Below, piece after piece: positions 30,004 through 37,646 of a stretch of 64,000 bases of DNA (positions within the stretch are counted from its first letter, which is position 1; each line of letters begins with the position of its first letter). The position numbers and the translations under genes were made by a program. Below the pieces are notes generated by a model. The model saw nothing but the letters and a program-made list of their open reading frames with translations, made no database searches and was not told the DNA's origin. The DNA is taken from positions 496,001 to 560,000 of the forward strand of contig NZ_RCVT01000001.1 of NCBI RefSeq assembly GCF_016107325.1. Direction: 5' to 3'. Source of the DNA: Sphingomonas sp. MA1305 (GTDB taxonomy: Bacteria > Pseudomonadota > Alphaproteobacteria > Sphingomonadales > Sphingomonadaceae).

Positions 30004-31346
30004 CCCCGCACCGCCTGGAACCGCGTGAAGAACTGACCCTTGGCGCTGCCCGTGCGACCGTTGCGGCGCTTGGCACAGACGAACTCGATCTGGTTTTCGA
30101 CCGCTGCCAGCGCCTGTTCCCAATCGTGGCGCTCGGCGCTGCCCTGCTCAGGCTCGTTCTGGCGCAGATAGTATTCCTCACGGACGAGGAACATCACTGC
30201 GTCGGCGTCCTGCTCTATCTGGCCGCTGTCGCGAAGGTCGCTCAGCTGCGGCCGGCGATCGGTGCGCTTCTCAACTTCGCGGGACAGCTGCGCCAGCGCG
30301 AGGATCGCAACCCCGGCATCCTTGGCGATGGCCTTGAGCCCGCGGCTAATCTCGCTGACCGCTTCGTAACTGCTCTTCGCCTTGCCGTCCGGCGACAGCA
30401 GCTGGAGATAGTCTATAACGACCAGCTCAAGCTCTTGACCCTTGGCAACCATGCGGCGGGCGTGCCGGCGGATCATCATGCCGAGGCGGCCGATGGTCAG
30501 CTTGCCGGTGTCGATCACCGACAGAGGCATGTCTTCCAACATCCCCATGGCTTGACCAACGGCGCGGATGGTAGAGGGGGTGGGGTTATCGTCGAGGATA
30601 TCGTCGAGCGGGACACCGCTGCGACCGTTGAAGCAAAGATCCCCGGCCATGCGGCTGGCCAGCTCCTCGCCGCCCATCTCCAGGCTGACGAACAACACGC
30701 CATGGCCGTTCTGTGCGGCGCCCAGCGTGTAGGATAGGGCGGCAGCGGTCTTACCCATGCCAGGCCGCCCAGCGAGGATCACCAGCTGCTTCTTGCGCAG
30801 CGGCCCAAGCAACTGGTCGACGGCTTTGATCACGCCGCACTTCACGCCCTTCTTGGGCTGACCGAAACTATCCAGCAGTCTGCCGACACAGGCCGCGCCG
30901 GTCAGCTCGACCGCGCTTTCCGCGCTGTACGTGGCAGTGACGATCGCGGCGTCGGCAGCGTCCACGATAGCCTCAATCGGCGTATCGCTTTCCATGGCGG
31001 CCGATGCCTGCAAGCCCTCGATCAGCCGCCGACGCTTGGCAAGCCGCGCGATCATGCGTCCGGTGTCGAGGGTCGGAACGCCCGCCGCGGTCGAGGCCAT
31101 CAGTGTGGCGAGGAATTTGTCTCCGCCGATCGCCGCGTAGCTGTCGTGCGGTTGCAGCAGTGGGCGAAGGGTGATCGGGTTGGCCGCGCGGCCCTGGCTA
31201 TGCTCCGCGACGATCAGGCTATAGGTGTAGCCGAGGAACGGGTCAGCAAAATCCTCAGGCGCGAGGATGTCGGCGACAGCGTCAATCCGCTTGTTGTCGT
31301 AGACTAGACCGCCAAGCAGGGCATATTCCGCCTCGACCGTACTCAT
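30000..31346 (-). CDS. Replicative DNA helicase, DnaB family
   Basis: 448 residues. N-terminal domain (1-105) ALLGGLVYDNKRIDAVADIL as in DnaB; RecA-like motor with Walker A GRPGMGKT (193-200), LFVSLEMGGEEL, Walker B LVVIDYLQLL, and the arginine-finger region LSDLRDSGQIEQDADAVMFLVREE. Acts as a hexamer unwinding DNA at the phage fork. It is coupled to the putative loader at 29149 and preceded by RusA, a normal phage replication set. Confidence 0.93.
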   Translation of the reverse strand: MSTVEAEYALLGGLVYDNKRIDAVADILAPEDFADPFLGYTYSLIVAEHSQGRAANPITLRPLLQPHDSYAAIGGDKFLATLMASTAAGVPTLDTGRMIARLAKRRRLIEGLQASAAMESDTPIEAIVDAADAAIVTATYSAESAVELTGAACVGRLLDSFGQPKKGVKCGVIKAVDQLLGPLRKKQLVILAGRPGMGKTAAALSYTLGAAQNGHGVLFVSLEMGGEELASRMAGDLCFNGRSGVPLDDILDDNPTPSTIRAVGQAMGMLEDMPLSVIDTGKLTIGRLGMMIRRHARRMVAKGQELELVVIDYLQLLSPDGKAKSSYEAVSEISRGLKAIAKDAGVAILALAQLSREVEKRTDRRPQLSDLRDSGQIEQDADAVMFLVREEYYLRQNEPEQGSAERHDWEQALAAVENQIEFVCAKRRNGRTGSAKGQFFTRFQAVRG

Positions 31347-31765
31347 TCGGACACCTGATCGGCAATCCGCGCCATGATTGGCTTGATCAGCTCGCCAAGG
31401 CTGCGAGCCTCGCCGATGTAGCTTCCCTCAATGGTGACCACTGCACCTTCAACGGTGCGGTCGCGTTCGATCAAGACACGATCAATGTAGCGATCGTCGG
31501 GCATCTCGATCTTGTCGACCAGCAGATCGGTGATCGCCTTTTCGCGATTGGCGATGTCCGATTGATAGTTAAGATTGAGCCGGATCGTCAGCGCAACAGG
31601 CCGATGAACAGCAGGGCCGCCTAATGCCGCGTATTGCTGCTGCAAAGCGTCGCCTGCGGCCTTCTTCCACGCCTTGTATGCAGGGCTGGGGAAGCGCTTC
31701 ATGGTGCGCTTGTCAGTGACGAACAGGTTGTTGCTCGTCGGCGGCATAGGAAGGTCGAACGTCAT
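31343..31765 (-). CDS. rusA: RusA-family Holliday junction resolvase
   Basis: 140 residues from ATG 31765, overlapping the upstream stop. PMPPTSNNLFVTDKRTMKRFPSPAYKAWK, then a basic strand and the conserved acidic motif SDIANREKAITDLLVD with further Asp in MPDDRYIDRVLIERDR: the Asp residues that bind metal in RusA. It cuts four-way junctions left by replication or annealing. It pairs well with the Rad52-like protein in the other early operon. Confidence 0.88.
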   Translation of the reverse strand: MTFDLPMPPTSNNLFVTDKRTMKRFPSPAYKAWKKAAGDALQQQYAALGGPAVHRPVALTIRLNLNYQSDIANREKAITDLLVDKIEMPDDRYIDRVLIERDRTVEGAVVTIEGSYIGEARSLGELIKPIMARIADQVSE

Positions 31766-32112
31766 GCCGCCGCCCTCCACGCCTTGATCTGCTCAGGGCT
31801 GTAGAGGCTGGTGAGCATGGCATCTTCCATGCTGGTGCCCTTGACCAAGGCCTTACGGGCATAGCTTTTGAGCATGGCGCGGAGAAGGGCAGCGCAGCCT
31901 GCTTCGGCATCGATCACGCCAGTGTCGGTCGCCTCGAAGATCGTGGGCTTCGGCAGGGTGCCGCGCTTGCCGGCAGCGCGAAGCTGCGAAATACGGATGT
32001 CGAGGTGCGACAGCGTAGCGGTGTAGCCCATATCACGGAGGGCGCGGTGGGCGGACGCGGAACTATGATTGAGCAGGATCGCGTCAACGACGTGTTGCGG
32101 GGCGGGGCTCAT
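31762..32112 (-). CDS. Hypothetical phage protein
   Basis: 116 residues starting MSPAPQHVVDAILLNHSSASAHRALRDMG. A helix-turn-helix-like first third (residues 8-45, HRALRDMGYTATLSHLDIRISQLRAAG), then an acidic/helical remainder (CAALLRAMLKSYARKAL). May bind DNA; no family is clear. ATGA overlaps on both sides. Confidence 0.65.
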   Translation of the reverse strand: MSPAPQHVVDAILLNHSSASAHRALRDMGYTATLSHLDIRISQLRAAGKRGTLPKPTIFEATDTGVIDAEAGCAALLRAMLKSYARKALVKGTSMEDAMLTSLYSPEQIKAWRAAA

Positions 32113-32267
32113 TTGCGGCACCCCCGCAGAGCGGCAGCACGGCGGATGCGATAATCCACGATCAGCGGACTATTACGGTTAGCCTCCACCATCTTGAAGA
32201 GCGCGCGTTGAGCGGCGTCTTGGCGACGGCGCTGACCCATATCGGTAAGCATGGTGAGGATGCTCAT
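32109..32267 (-). CDS. 52-residue basic phage protein
   Basis: ATG at 32267 overlaps the upstream stop. Mostly basic helix (MGQRRRQDAAQRALFKMVEANRN ...) with no hydrophobic segment. Likely nucleic-acid binding by charge only. Retained because the overlaps at both ends match the operon pattern. Confidence 0.6.
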   Translation of the reverse strand: MSILTMLTDMGQRRRQDAAQRALFKMVEANRNSPLIVDYRIRRAAALRGCRK

Positions 32268-32743
32268 GCCCGCACCTCACGCGGCCGGCGGATGGAGGCG
32301 CAGCGCTCAAGCCAGCGACCGGTGGCACTGTGCAGCTGGCGGATCAGCGCCTCACCAGCGATATATTCCTGCGGGACGATCGTGCGCCCGCCGGGGCCGT
32401 CCGGATGCTCTGCCTCGGCGATCATCACCAGCACGCGGCTGATCAGCAGCTGCATGTCGTCAACGTCGCAGATGGCGTCCTCAGCGACGACACGCATACC
32501 GCGGAAGGCAAGCCAGTCATCCAGCACGGTCGGCTCGACGCACAGCGCCTTGTCGATGGATTCCAGCGACGGCAGCGATCCGCTCAGTTGCTTGTCGAGG
32601 CCAGTGCCCGAGCAGCCGATGTCGTCGGCAAACCGGCCCTTGCCACGCTTGTCGATCGCGCGAGCCCAGCCCCGCATGATCTTCGCGTGTAACTGCTGTT
32701 TGGGAAGTGCGCCGTTATTCGGCACGATGGTTGGGTCAGCCAC
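32264..32743 (-). CDS. Early regulatory-like phage protein
   Basis: 159 residues from a GTG at 32743 (GGGAG 8 bases upstream), inside the end of the TM-protein gene. The segment HAKIMRGWARAIDKRGKGRFADDIGCSGTGLDKQLSGSLPSLESIDKAL looks like a helix-turn-helix of the CII/CI type, followed by a helical C-terminus that ends in a basic stretch. It holds the place of a CII-type activator, downstream of the Cro-like gene. Function is inferred; the longer ATG readings at 32758 or 32794 have no ribosome site. Confidence 0.6.
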   Translation of the reverse strand: MADPTIVPNNGALPKQQLHAKIMRGWARAIDKRGKGRFADDIGCSGTGLDKQLSGSLPSLESIDKALCVEPTVLDDWLAFRGMRVVAEDAICDVDDMQLLISRVLVMIAEAEHPDGPGGRTIVPQEYIAGEALIRQLHSATGRWLERCASIRRPREVRA

Positions 32744-32894
32744 GTGTAGCGCTCCCATTATGAGATTGAGTGTCACCCCGGACCTGTTCGTCATCCTGCG
32801 AGGGCGGGATGCAGCGGCAGACGATGACCGCAGCGATGACGCTCGCGACGAACCAGCCGGCGATGAACCAGAGGATGAGGTCGAGGCGGGTCAT
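32736..32894 (-). CDS. 52-residue single-pass membrane protein
   Basis: ATG at 32894 overlaps the HNH-AP2 stop. One hydrophobic segment ([20 protein letters not shown], about residues 4-24) then Cys-Arg-Cys and an acidic, polar tail. Small membrane proteins in early operons often act in superinfection exclusion or envelope stress; no family is recognised. Confidence 0.65.
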   Translation of the reverse strand: MTRLDLILWFIAGWFVASVIAAVIVCRCIPPSQDDEQVRGDTQSHNGSATRG

Positions 32895-33616
32895 GCGGCG
32901 CGCTCCTGTTCGGAATGGTCCTTCCGAGGACGGCCACGAGGCGCAGCAACACCGCGTCCAGCAGCATGACGCAGCAATATAGAGCGAGGCGCGCCAGTCC
33001 TCTCGGCAGCGATCCGACTGTTCAGTCCCTCGGACATCAAGGCCAAGGCTGCTTGCACCTCGGCACTCGGCTCAGAGGCCCTTGCGCGCTCCCACGACTG
33101 ACCAATGATTACCGGGTCGGTGGCAACGGTACCGCGATCGGGATAGTTGAGAGCCGCAAACTTGCCATGAAGGAAAAGAGCGGCGGCATCGTAGGCCAAG
33201 CCAGCTTCTTCCGCTGTGTCATAGCAACCAAGATCGTAATTGGTACGATTAGCGGCAATTTTCGACCAGTATCGGCTACCCCGCTTATAGACGCCTTTCG
33301 GCAGTTCGCCGCGATGCTTGCGCCTTTGATTCCAAACATTCTGCTTCGGCGAGCATACTCGCAGGTTCGCCTTCCGATTGTCCCAAGGGTCGCCGTTGAT
33401 ATGGTCCACGACCATGCCAATCGGCGCGCGCATGATATGGTGGACCAAGAACAGCACGTTCCGCCCCTCCGCTACCGATGTGCGCCGGGCTGGTCGCTTA
33501 TGCGTGCTCGATTTGCCACCGCAGTTATGCGCGTACCAGCGGAACTGCGCGAGGCGTTCGAAATCCTCATCGTCAACAATGGCGCTGTAGCCCAGCGTGG
33601 CGGGGATCAGCTTCAT
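32891..33616 (-). CDS. HNH homing-type endonuclease with AP2 domain
   Basis: 241 residues. HNH part: [16 protein letters not shown], then [36 protein letters not shown] (the DHINGDPxDNRxxNLR motif). An AP2 DNA-binding module follows ([19 protein letters not shown] ... [26 protein letters not shown]). The C-terminus (about 185-241) has a helix-turn-helix-like segment ([20 protein letters not shown]) and an AT-hook-like GRPRKD. Such proteins cut phage DNA lacking the gene. It is coupled to both neighbours by ATGA, so it is a settled operon member. Confidence 0.85.
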   Translation of the reverse strand: MKLIPATLGYSAIVDDEDFERLAQFRWYAHNCGGKSSTHKRPARRTSVAEGRNVLFLVHHIMRAPIGMVVDHINGDPWDNRKANLRVCSPKQNVWNQRRKHRGELPKGVYKRGSRYWSKIAANRTNYDLGCYDTAEEAGLAYDAAALFLHGKFAALNYPDRGTVATDPVIIGQSWERARASEPSAEVQAALALMSEGLNSRIAAERTGAPRSILLRHAAGRGVAAPRGRPRKDHSEQERAA

Positions 33617-33798
33617 GCTGCGGCCCCGATCTGCGCCCGCAACTCCAGCGCCTCTAGCGCCAGCGCGTATCGCTTATCCGATCGGTCCTCGTTCTCAGCG
33701 CGCGATACCGCGGCTTGACTGATACCGAGCCTTGCAGCCAACTCGGTCTGAGAAAGACCGAGGGTGCGGCGTCGTTCTGCGAGACTGCGATGTGCCAT
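33613..33798 (-). CDS. Cro-like helix-turn-helix regulator
   Basis: 61 residues beginning [21 protein letters not shown] complete XRE-type fold: helix-turn-helix [19 protein letters not shown], then a short helical tail. It is divergent from the CI-like repressor and the first gene of the left early operon, the position of Cro. No ribosome site is visible; the likely -10 ends 8 bases before the ATG, so the mRNA may be leaderless. Confidence 0.85.
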   Translation of the reverse strand: MAHRSLAERRRTLGLSQTELAARLGISQAAVSRAENEDRSDKRYALALEALELRAQIGAAA

Positions 33799-33805
33799 GC
33801 CACGG

Positions 33806-33855
33806 ATATATACGTATGCGTATAGCCACGCAAGCGGCAAAATACGCGCGCGGAT
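33806..33855 (-). promoter_or_regulatory. Left early promoter with repressor operators
   Basis: Box A: 33806-33820, read on the minus strand as CGCATACGTATATAT, part of a near-perfect dyad TATACGTATGCGTATA (33809-33824). Box B: 33839-33855 on the plus strand, AAAATACGCGCGCGGAT, itself a rough dyad. The TATATA at the end of Box A, with TTGCGT about 17 bases upstream, fits a promoter for the Cro-like gene. Both boxes recur upstream of the right early operon, so they are the probable CI/Cro sites. Confidence 0.65.
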
Positions 33856-33890
33856 TGGAGATGCGGCCGGGTCGTGCCTATGCCGCCGAC

Positions 33891-34493
33891 ATGAGCACAC
33901 CTCTAGCCGAACGTATCAAGTTGCTGCGGCAGTCCCGTGGTGAGACACAGACCGAATTCGGTTTCGTGATTGGAGCGACACAAGCAACCGTCGCCAGGTG
34001 GGAAGGTGGCACCGCACCAAAGTACGATGCGCTAGTTAAGCTTGCCCGCTTGGCAGGTGTGACGATCGAAACCTTCTTGAATAGCACTATGCGCGCGGAA
34101 AGTGCCGGCGAAGTGCAGATTGTTGGATACGTTGGCGCCGGCGCTGCTATATACCCCTTTGATGACATGGCACACGGAGACGGGTTCGGCACCGTTGATC
34201 GGCCGCCGTTCGTGAAGGGAAAAGCTGTTGCGGTCGAGGTGCGAGGCGATAGCCTGATCCCGGTAGCCGAGGACGGTTGGCGGCTAATCTATGCTGGCGA
34301 ACAGACGATCCTTGAGGACGAGGTTCTAAACAACCTGTGCGTCGTCAAACTGGTCGACGGGCGTACGCTCGTGAAGCGAGTAATCCGGGGTTCCAAGCCT
34401 CAGCGCTATCACCTCGTCAGCACCAACGCGCCGCTGATCGAGGACGCGGAGATCGAGTGGGCGGCTAAGGTCAAGGCGATCATCCCCGCCTGA
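33891..34493 (+). CDS. CI-type phage repressor (XRE HTH plus S24 autocleavage domain)
   Basis: 200 residues from ATG 33891. HTH at about 18-40 (TEFGFVIGATQATVARWEGG), hinge with the cleavage pair Ala83-Gly84 (GYVGAGAAI), and the Ser/Lys dyad Ser121 (RGDSLIP) and Lys162 (TLVKRVI) of LexA/CI proteins. RecA-stimulated self-cleavage and SOS induction are therefore expected. It is flanked on each side by the repeated operator boxes. The ribosome site is poor, usual for a weakly translated repressor. An in-frame ATG at 33861 is a possible alternative. Confidence 0.92.
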   Translation: MSTPLAERIKLLRQSRGETQTEFGFVIGATQATVARWEGGTAPKYDALVKLARLAGVTIETFLNSTMRAESAGEVQIVGYVGAGAAIYPFDDMAHGDGFGTVDRPPFVKGKAVAVEVRGDSLIPVAEDGWRLIYAGEQTILEDEVLNNLCVVKLVDGRTLVKRVIRGSKPQRYHLVSTNAPLIEDAEIEWAAKVKAIIPA

Positions 34494-34516
34494 CCACCAA
34501 TGTACATTAGCGAATA

Positions 34517-34568
34517 AAAATACGCGAGCGGATAAAAAGTGCTTGTGCGTATCCGCATACGTATATAT
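34517..34568 (+). promoter_or_regulatory. Right early promoter with repressor operators
   Basis: Box B copy at 34517-34533 (AAAATACGCGAGCGGAT, one mismatch to the left copy) and Box A copy at 34554-34568 (CGCATACGTATATAT, identical over 15 bases to the left copy). TATATAT in Box A is the probable -10, with CTTGTG upstream. The gap between boxes is 20 bases here and 18 on the left. The early operon starts at 34610 after a short hairpin (CCGGC/GCCGG, 34582-34596). Confidence 0.65.
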
Positions 34569-34609
34569 GCCCGTCTCCACACCGGCCCTTCGCCGGCAGG
34601 AGACGCAGG

Positions 34610-35068
34610 ATGGCACGCAAGCCCCAGCAGGAAGAAATTGACTACTTCGCCACGCTGACCCCGTTTCAGCAGGCGAAGGAAGTTCGGCGCAGCATGGCAA
34701 TAGCTGCGGCTGATGCGGTGATTTACCGTTCGTGGCCAGATGATTTTCGGCTGTCGCAAATTCGTGACAAGAACGACCTTCTGCGGCGCCTCTGCCGTGG
34801 CATCCCGCTTGACGGCCTGACCAACGCCGAATGCGATGAACTTGGCTTTGGCCGCTGGAGTGAGGAAACCCCGCTTCGGCTGATCCCGACGTGGCTGTAT
34901 CCCCACCTGCGCTATGGCGACACTGTTACGTCATTCACCGGGCGTGCTGTTGTCGTGTCTGAGGATTACACCAACCCAGACAGCGGCGAGGGCTATGTTG
35001 ATAACGATGCCCGGTTCGGGTGCCTCGCGTTTGGTATCATTCCTGCCGACGCACAGGTGCAAGCATGA
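34610..35068 (+). CDS. First protein of right early operon, unknown
   Basis: 152 residues, CAGGAGA 6 bases upstream. Helical N-terminus (EEIDYFATLTPFQQAKEVRRSMAIAAADA), then a mixed region with Trp and Pro (LTNAECDELGFGRWSEETPLRLIPTWLYPHL). The C-terminal segment YGDTVTSFTGRAVVVSEDYTNPD looks beta-rich. First gene behind the right promoter, where anti-repression or takeover proteins often lie. No family recognised. Confidence 0.75.
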   Translation: MARKPQQEEIDYFATLTPFQQAKEVRRSMAIAAADAVIYRSWPDDFRLSQIRDKNDLLRRLCRGIPLDGLTNAECDELGFGRWSEETPLRLIPTWLYPHLRYGDTVTSFTGRAVVVSEDYTNPDSGEGYVDNDARFGCLAFGIIPADAQVQA

Positions 35069-35376
35069 CCCACCTCCCGAGCCCCGCCGGGTGGAGTGGC
35101 GACACTGCCGCCCTGTCTCTCGACCAGATCAAGGACATGGCTATTCAGCTTGGTCAGGAGCTTCCTGCCGCCAAGCTGGTAGAGCTGCTGCGCGAACTGG
35201 CGTCGAACCTCTCGTGGTCGAACGGCATCGACGACATTGATCGCGGCCTTGATGCCGTGGCGGACGATCTGCGCACCGAGGAAGAACGGACCGCCGCGAA
35301 CCCGTGGCACTTCCCGACGCTGCCGATCCTGACGCAGCGCCCCGTCTCTCTCAACCCTGATGCGTGGAGGGCGTGA
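35065..35376 (+). CDS. Hypothetical early phage protein
   Basis: 103 residues from ATG 35065 (overlaps upstream stop). MTHLPSPAGWSGDTAALSLDQIKDMAIQLGQEL then helices (LVELLRELASNLSWSNGIDD). Acidic; no motif. Operon position only. Confidence 0.65.
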   Translation: MTHLPSPAGWSGDTAALSLDQIKDMAIQLGQELPAAKLVELLRELASNLSWSNGIDDIDRGLDAVADDLRTEEERTAANPWHFPTLPILTQRPVSLNPDAWRA

Positions 35377-35687
35377 TGGCTGAGCGTGGACGCCTAACGA
35401 CAACATTTACATGGGAAGATCGCAATGGCGATAATGTGGAGGCACGCCTTCGTGTTATCTACAGCGCGACCAAGGGCTATCCTGACACATGGGAAGAGCC
35501 CGGCTCCCCTGATGAGATCGAGATTATCTCTATCGCGCCGATCGGCAGCGAAGTGGAGATCCCGCTCGCGCTCTACACCGACGATCAGCTGCTGGACGAA
35601 TGTCATGCTGACTGGATCGAGATGCAGGAAGAAGCGCGCGAATGGCGTGCTCAGTCCCGCCGCGACAGTATGATGGAGGGGTTCTGA
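35376..35687 (+). CDS. Hypothetical early phage protein
   Basis: 103 residues starting MAERGRLTTTFTWEDRNGD at a TGATG overlap. The first half is a beta-strand pattern (VEARLRVIYSATKGYPDTWEEPGSPDEIEIISI), the second acidic and helical. Small early phage proteins of this type are often inhibitors of host enzymes, but nothing specific is shown. Confidence 0.65.
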   Translation: MAERGRLTTTFTWEDRNGDNVEARLRVIYSATKGYPDTWEEPGSPDEIEIISIAPIGSEVEIPLALYTDDQLLDECHADWIEMQEEAREWRAQSRRDSMMEGF

Positions 35688-35845
35688 TGGCTCCTGACCT
35701 CGCACAGATCGGCATGACCCTGATCCTGTTCGGCAGCATCGTTATGTTCGCATGGGCCAAGCCTGCCCTTCACCTCACCCAAGACGTGCTGTCCTTCTTC
35801 GGGGCGGCTGCACACTCCCTCTTTGCGAAAGGACCGCGGGCATGA
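35687..35845 (+). CDS. 52-residue membrane protein
   Basis: MAPDLAQIGMTLILFGSIVMFAWAKPAL: one hydrophobic segment (about residues 6-24) with a Pro-containing amphipathic second half. ATG overlaps the previous stop. Role unknown. Confidence 0.6.
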   Translation: MAPDLAQIGMTLILFGSIVMFAWAKPALHLTQDVLSFFGAAAHSLFAKGPRA

Positions 35846-35991
35846 GCCCTGTGTTTTCCGCAATGCCGTCTGGCGGCTGGTGCGCCCAGGAGCCGGGTCT
35901 TCCCTTTATCAGCGCTATGCGTGGCTACGGTGACACCAAGCGCCAGGCTGCTCGCGATCTGCTGCGCATCCTGAAGGTGGTGCGGCCATGA
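35842..35991 (+). CDS. 49-residue early phage protein
   Basis: ATG at 35842 overlaps the upstream stop. MSPVFSAMPSGGWCAQEPGLPFISAMRGYGDTK then a basic helix. No family; supported by the overlaps at both ends. Confidence 0.55.
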   Translation: MSPVFSAMPSGGWCAQEPGLPFISAMRGYGDTKRQAARDLLRILKVVRP

Positions 35992-36470
35992 GGACCGACA
36001 TTGCCCGGCTTCAGGTCGAGAACGTCATGGCGGCGCTCGGCAGCCACTTCGATGATGACGAGCGGCTGAAGCTCGACATGCTGGAAGGTGAGACGGACCT
36101 GTTCGTCATCCTCACCAAGCTGCTGAATAGGCTTGAGGACGAGGAAGGCTTTATCACCTCCCTCGCCGAGCAGATCAGCGACCGGCAGGCCCGCAAGACC
36201 CGCGCGACCGCCCGCAAGGATGCGTACCGGGAAGCCATCGCCGACCTGATGGCATGTGCCGAGCTGGACAAGGTGACGCTGCCCGAAGCCACGCTTTCGG
36301 TGCGCCAGGTCCCGCCCAAGCCGATCGTGACAAACGCAGACGCTCTGCCGGACGCGCTCTGCACCTTCATCCGTAAGCCAAACATGGCTGCGATCAAAGA
36401 CGCTGACACGCTGCCTGAGGGCGTAGCCTTCGACAACGGCGGCATCACCCTGACTGTGAGGCGCAAATGA
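35988..36470 (+). CDS. Siphovirus Gp157-family protein
   Basis: 160 residues. Helical N-terminus (about 30-90: LKLDMLEGETDLFVILTKLLNRLEDEEGFITSLAEQI) and the family's conserved end: ACAELDKVTLPEATLSVRQVPPKPIVTNADALPD ... AIKDADTLPEGV. Gp157 proteins were first noted in Streptococcus phages as linked to phage resistance; their molecular job is not known. They commonly sit beside single-strand annealing proteins, as here. Confidence 0.85.
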   Translation: MRTDIARLQVENVMAALGSHFDDDERLKLDMLEGETDLFVILTKLLNRLEDEEGFITSLAEQISDRQARKTRATARKDAYREAIADLMACAELDKVTLPEATLSVRQVPPKPIVTNADALPDALCTFIRKPNMAAIKDADTLPEGVAFDNGGITLTVRRK

Positions 36471-37099
36471 CCCTTACTCCCGAACAGCAGCGCATGCTGG
36501 AAGCGCCGCTTGATCCCAAGTACGTCAAGAAGCCCTCCGGCTCCTTCGGTCCAAAAGGTGACTATCTGGAAGGCTGGCACGTCATCAACGAGCTGAACCG
36601 CGTGTTCGGCTTCGCAGGATGGTCCTATACCATTGACCTGAGCCGCGATGCCCTCACCGAAGGCAAGGACAGCAAGGGCAATCCCCAATGGCAGGCGGCT
36701 TACACCTGCATCTGCACCCTGACTGTTGCCGGCGTGACCCGACAAGACGTTGGTTTCGGATCTGGCTTTGCGAAGGCGGTCGGTGATGCCGTTGAAGGCG
36801 CCACCAAGGAGGCGGCAACGGACGCACTGAAGCGCGCCGCCCGCACCTTCGGTAACATCTTCGGCCTTGCTCTGTACGATAAGAGCCGGGCCAACGTGCA
36901 GGCCGCGCCAGAGCCAGAGCCGGAAACCGTGCGGCTATTCCGCGAGCAGATCAACGCCTGCGAAACAATGGTCCAACTCAATGAGTGGAAGGCCAAGAAC
37001 GCGAAGGCTGCCAACGCAACCGGCTATGGCGATGCACTCGTCTCTGCATGGACCACGCGCAAGGCCGAGGTCGAGGCAATGGATCGGGTGGCAGCATGA
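36467..37099 (+). CDS. Rad52/Rad22-family single-strand annealing protein
   Basis: 210 residues. Residues about 15-150 show the Rad52 core: YVKKPSGSFGPKGDYLEGWHVINELNRVFGFAGWSYTI, RQDVGFGSGFAKAVGDAVEGATKEAATDALKRAARTFGNIFGLALYDK. The KEAATDALKRAxRxFGN motif is a strong hallmark. It anneals complementary single strands in phage recombination. The tail (150-210) is acidic then helical, perhaps an SSB-binding tail. No paired exonuclease is obvious nearby. Confidence 0.9.
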   Translation: MTLTPEQQRMLEAPLDPKYVKKPSGSFGPKGDYLEGWHVINELNRVFGFAGWSYTIDLSRDALTEGKDSKGNPQWQAAYTCICTLTVAGVTRQDVGFGSGFAKAVGDAVEGATKEAATDALKRAARTFGNIFGLALYDKSRANVQAAPEPEPETVRLFREQINACETMVQLNEWKAKNAKAANATGYGDALVSAWTTRKAEVEAMDRVAA

Positions 37100-37263
37100 G
37101 CGGCTGGACCATTCCCAACGCCGTGCGGATGGCACGCGCAGACGAGCAGGCCGCTCGCTTCGTCAGCTATCTTGACGCCTCTGATACGCTGAAGGAGGCC
37201 GCTTGGCTCGCTCGGCTGCCGTACCGGACTGCTAGCCGCTACGCGCGGCGGGTAGGTCGGTAA
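37096..37263 (+). CDS. 55-residue HTH-like early protein
   Basis: MSGWTIPNAVRMARADEQAARFVSYLDASDTLKEAAWLARLPYRTASRYARRVGR: a short helix-turn-helix-like end (LKEAAWLARLPYRTASRYARR) of the kind found in small phage transcription factors. Overlaps both neighbours. Confidence 0.6.
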   Translation: MSGWTIPNAVRMARADEQAARFVSYLDASDTLKEAAWLARLPYRTASRYARRVGR

Positions 37264-37646
37264 TGGGTATCCTTGGCCCCGCCGCGCTCCGCAGCCGCAA
37301 GCGCAATGCTCCCCGGCCCGCATGGAAGGTGGCGGATCAGTACCGCCAGTGGCTGCGTGGACGGCCATGTGCCTGTCAGGGCAAAAACTCTGACTGCGGT
37401 GGCCTGATCCGGTCCGCGCACGTCGATTACGCCGGCAGCAAGGGTATGGGAACGAAGGTCGCAGACTGCGACTGCATCCCGCTCTCGGACAACTGCCACC
37501 GCCTTCAGCACAACAAGGGCTGGAAGTGGTTCGATCTTCACATCCTTGGCGGCGTGTCCCGCGGCCTGATGCTCGCGCAGGAATACTGGCGCGCATGGCC
37601 GGGGCGTGCGGGCTGGGAACGCGAACAGGAGGCTCGTAATGTCTGA
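37263..37646 (+). CDS. HNH-like nuclease (DUF968/YbcO-type)
   Basis: 127 residues. Cys pair CACQGKNSDCGG, a His-Asp-type region SAHVDYAGSKGMGTKVADCDCIPLSDNCHRLQHNKGW, reminiscent of the YbcO/DUF968 HNH proteins of the lambda nin region, which act on recombination intermediates. Start overlaps the previous stop (TAATG). The full catalytic set is not certain. Confidence 0.65.
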   Translation: MGILGPAALRSRKRNAPRPAWKVADQYRQWLRGRPCACQGKNSDCGGLIRSAHVDYAGSKGMGTKVADCDCIPLSDNCHRLQHNKGWKWFDLHILGGVSRGLMLAQEYWRAWPGRAGWEREQEARNV

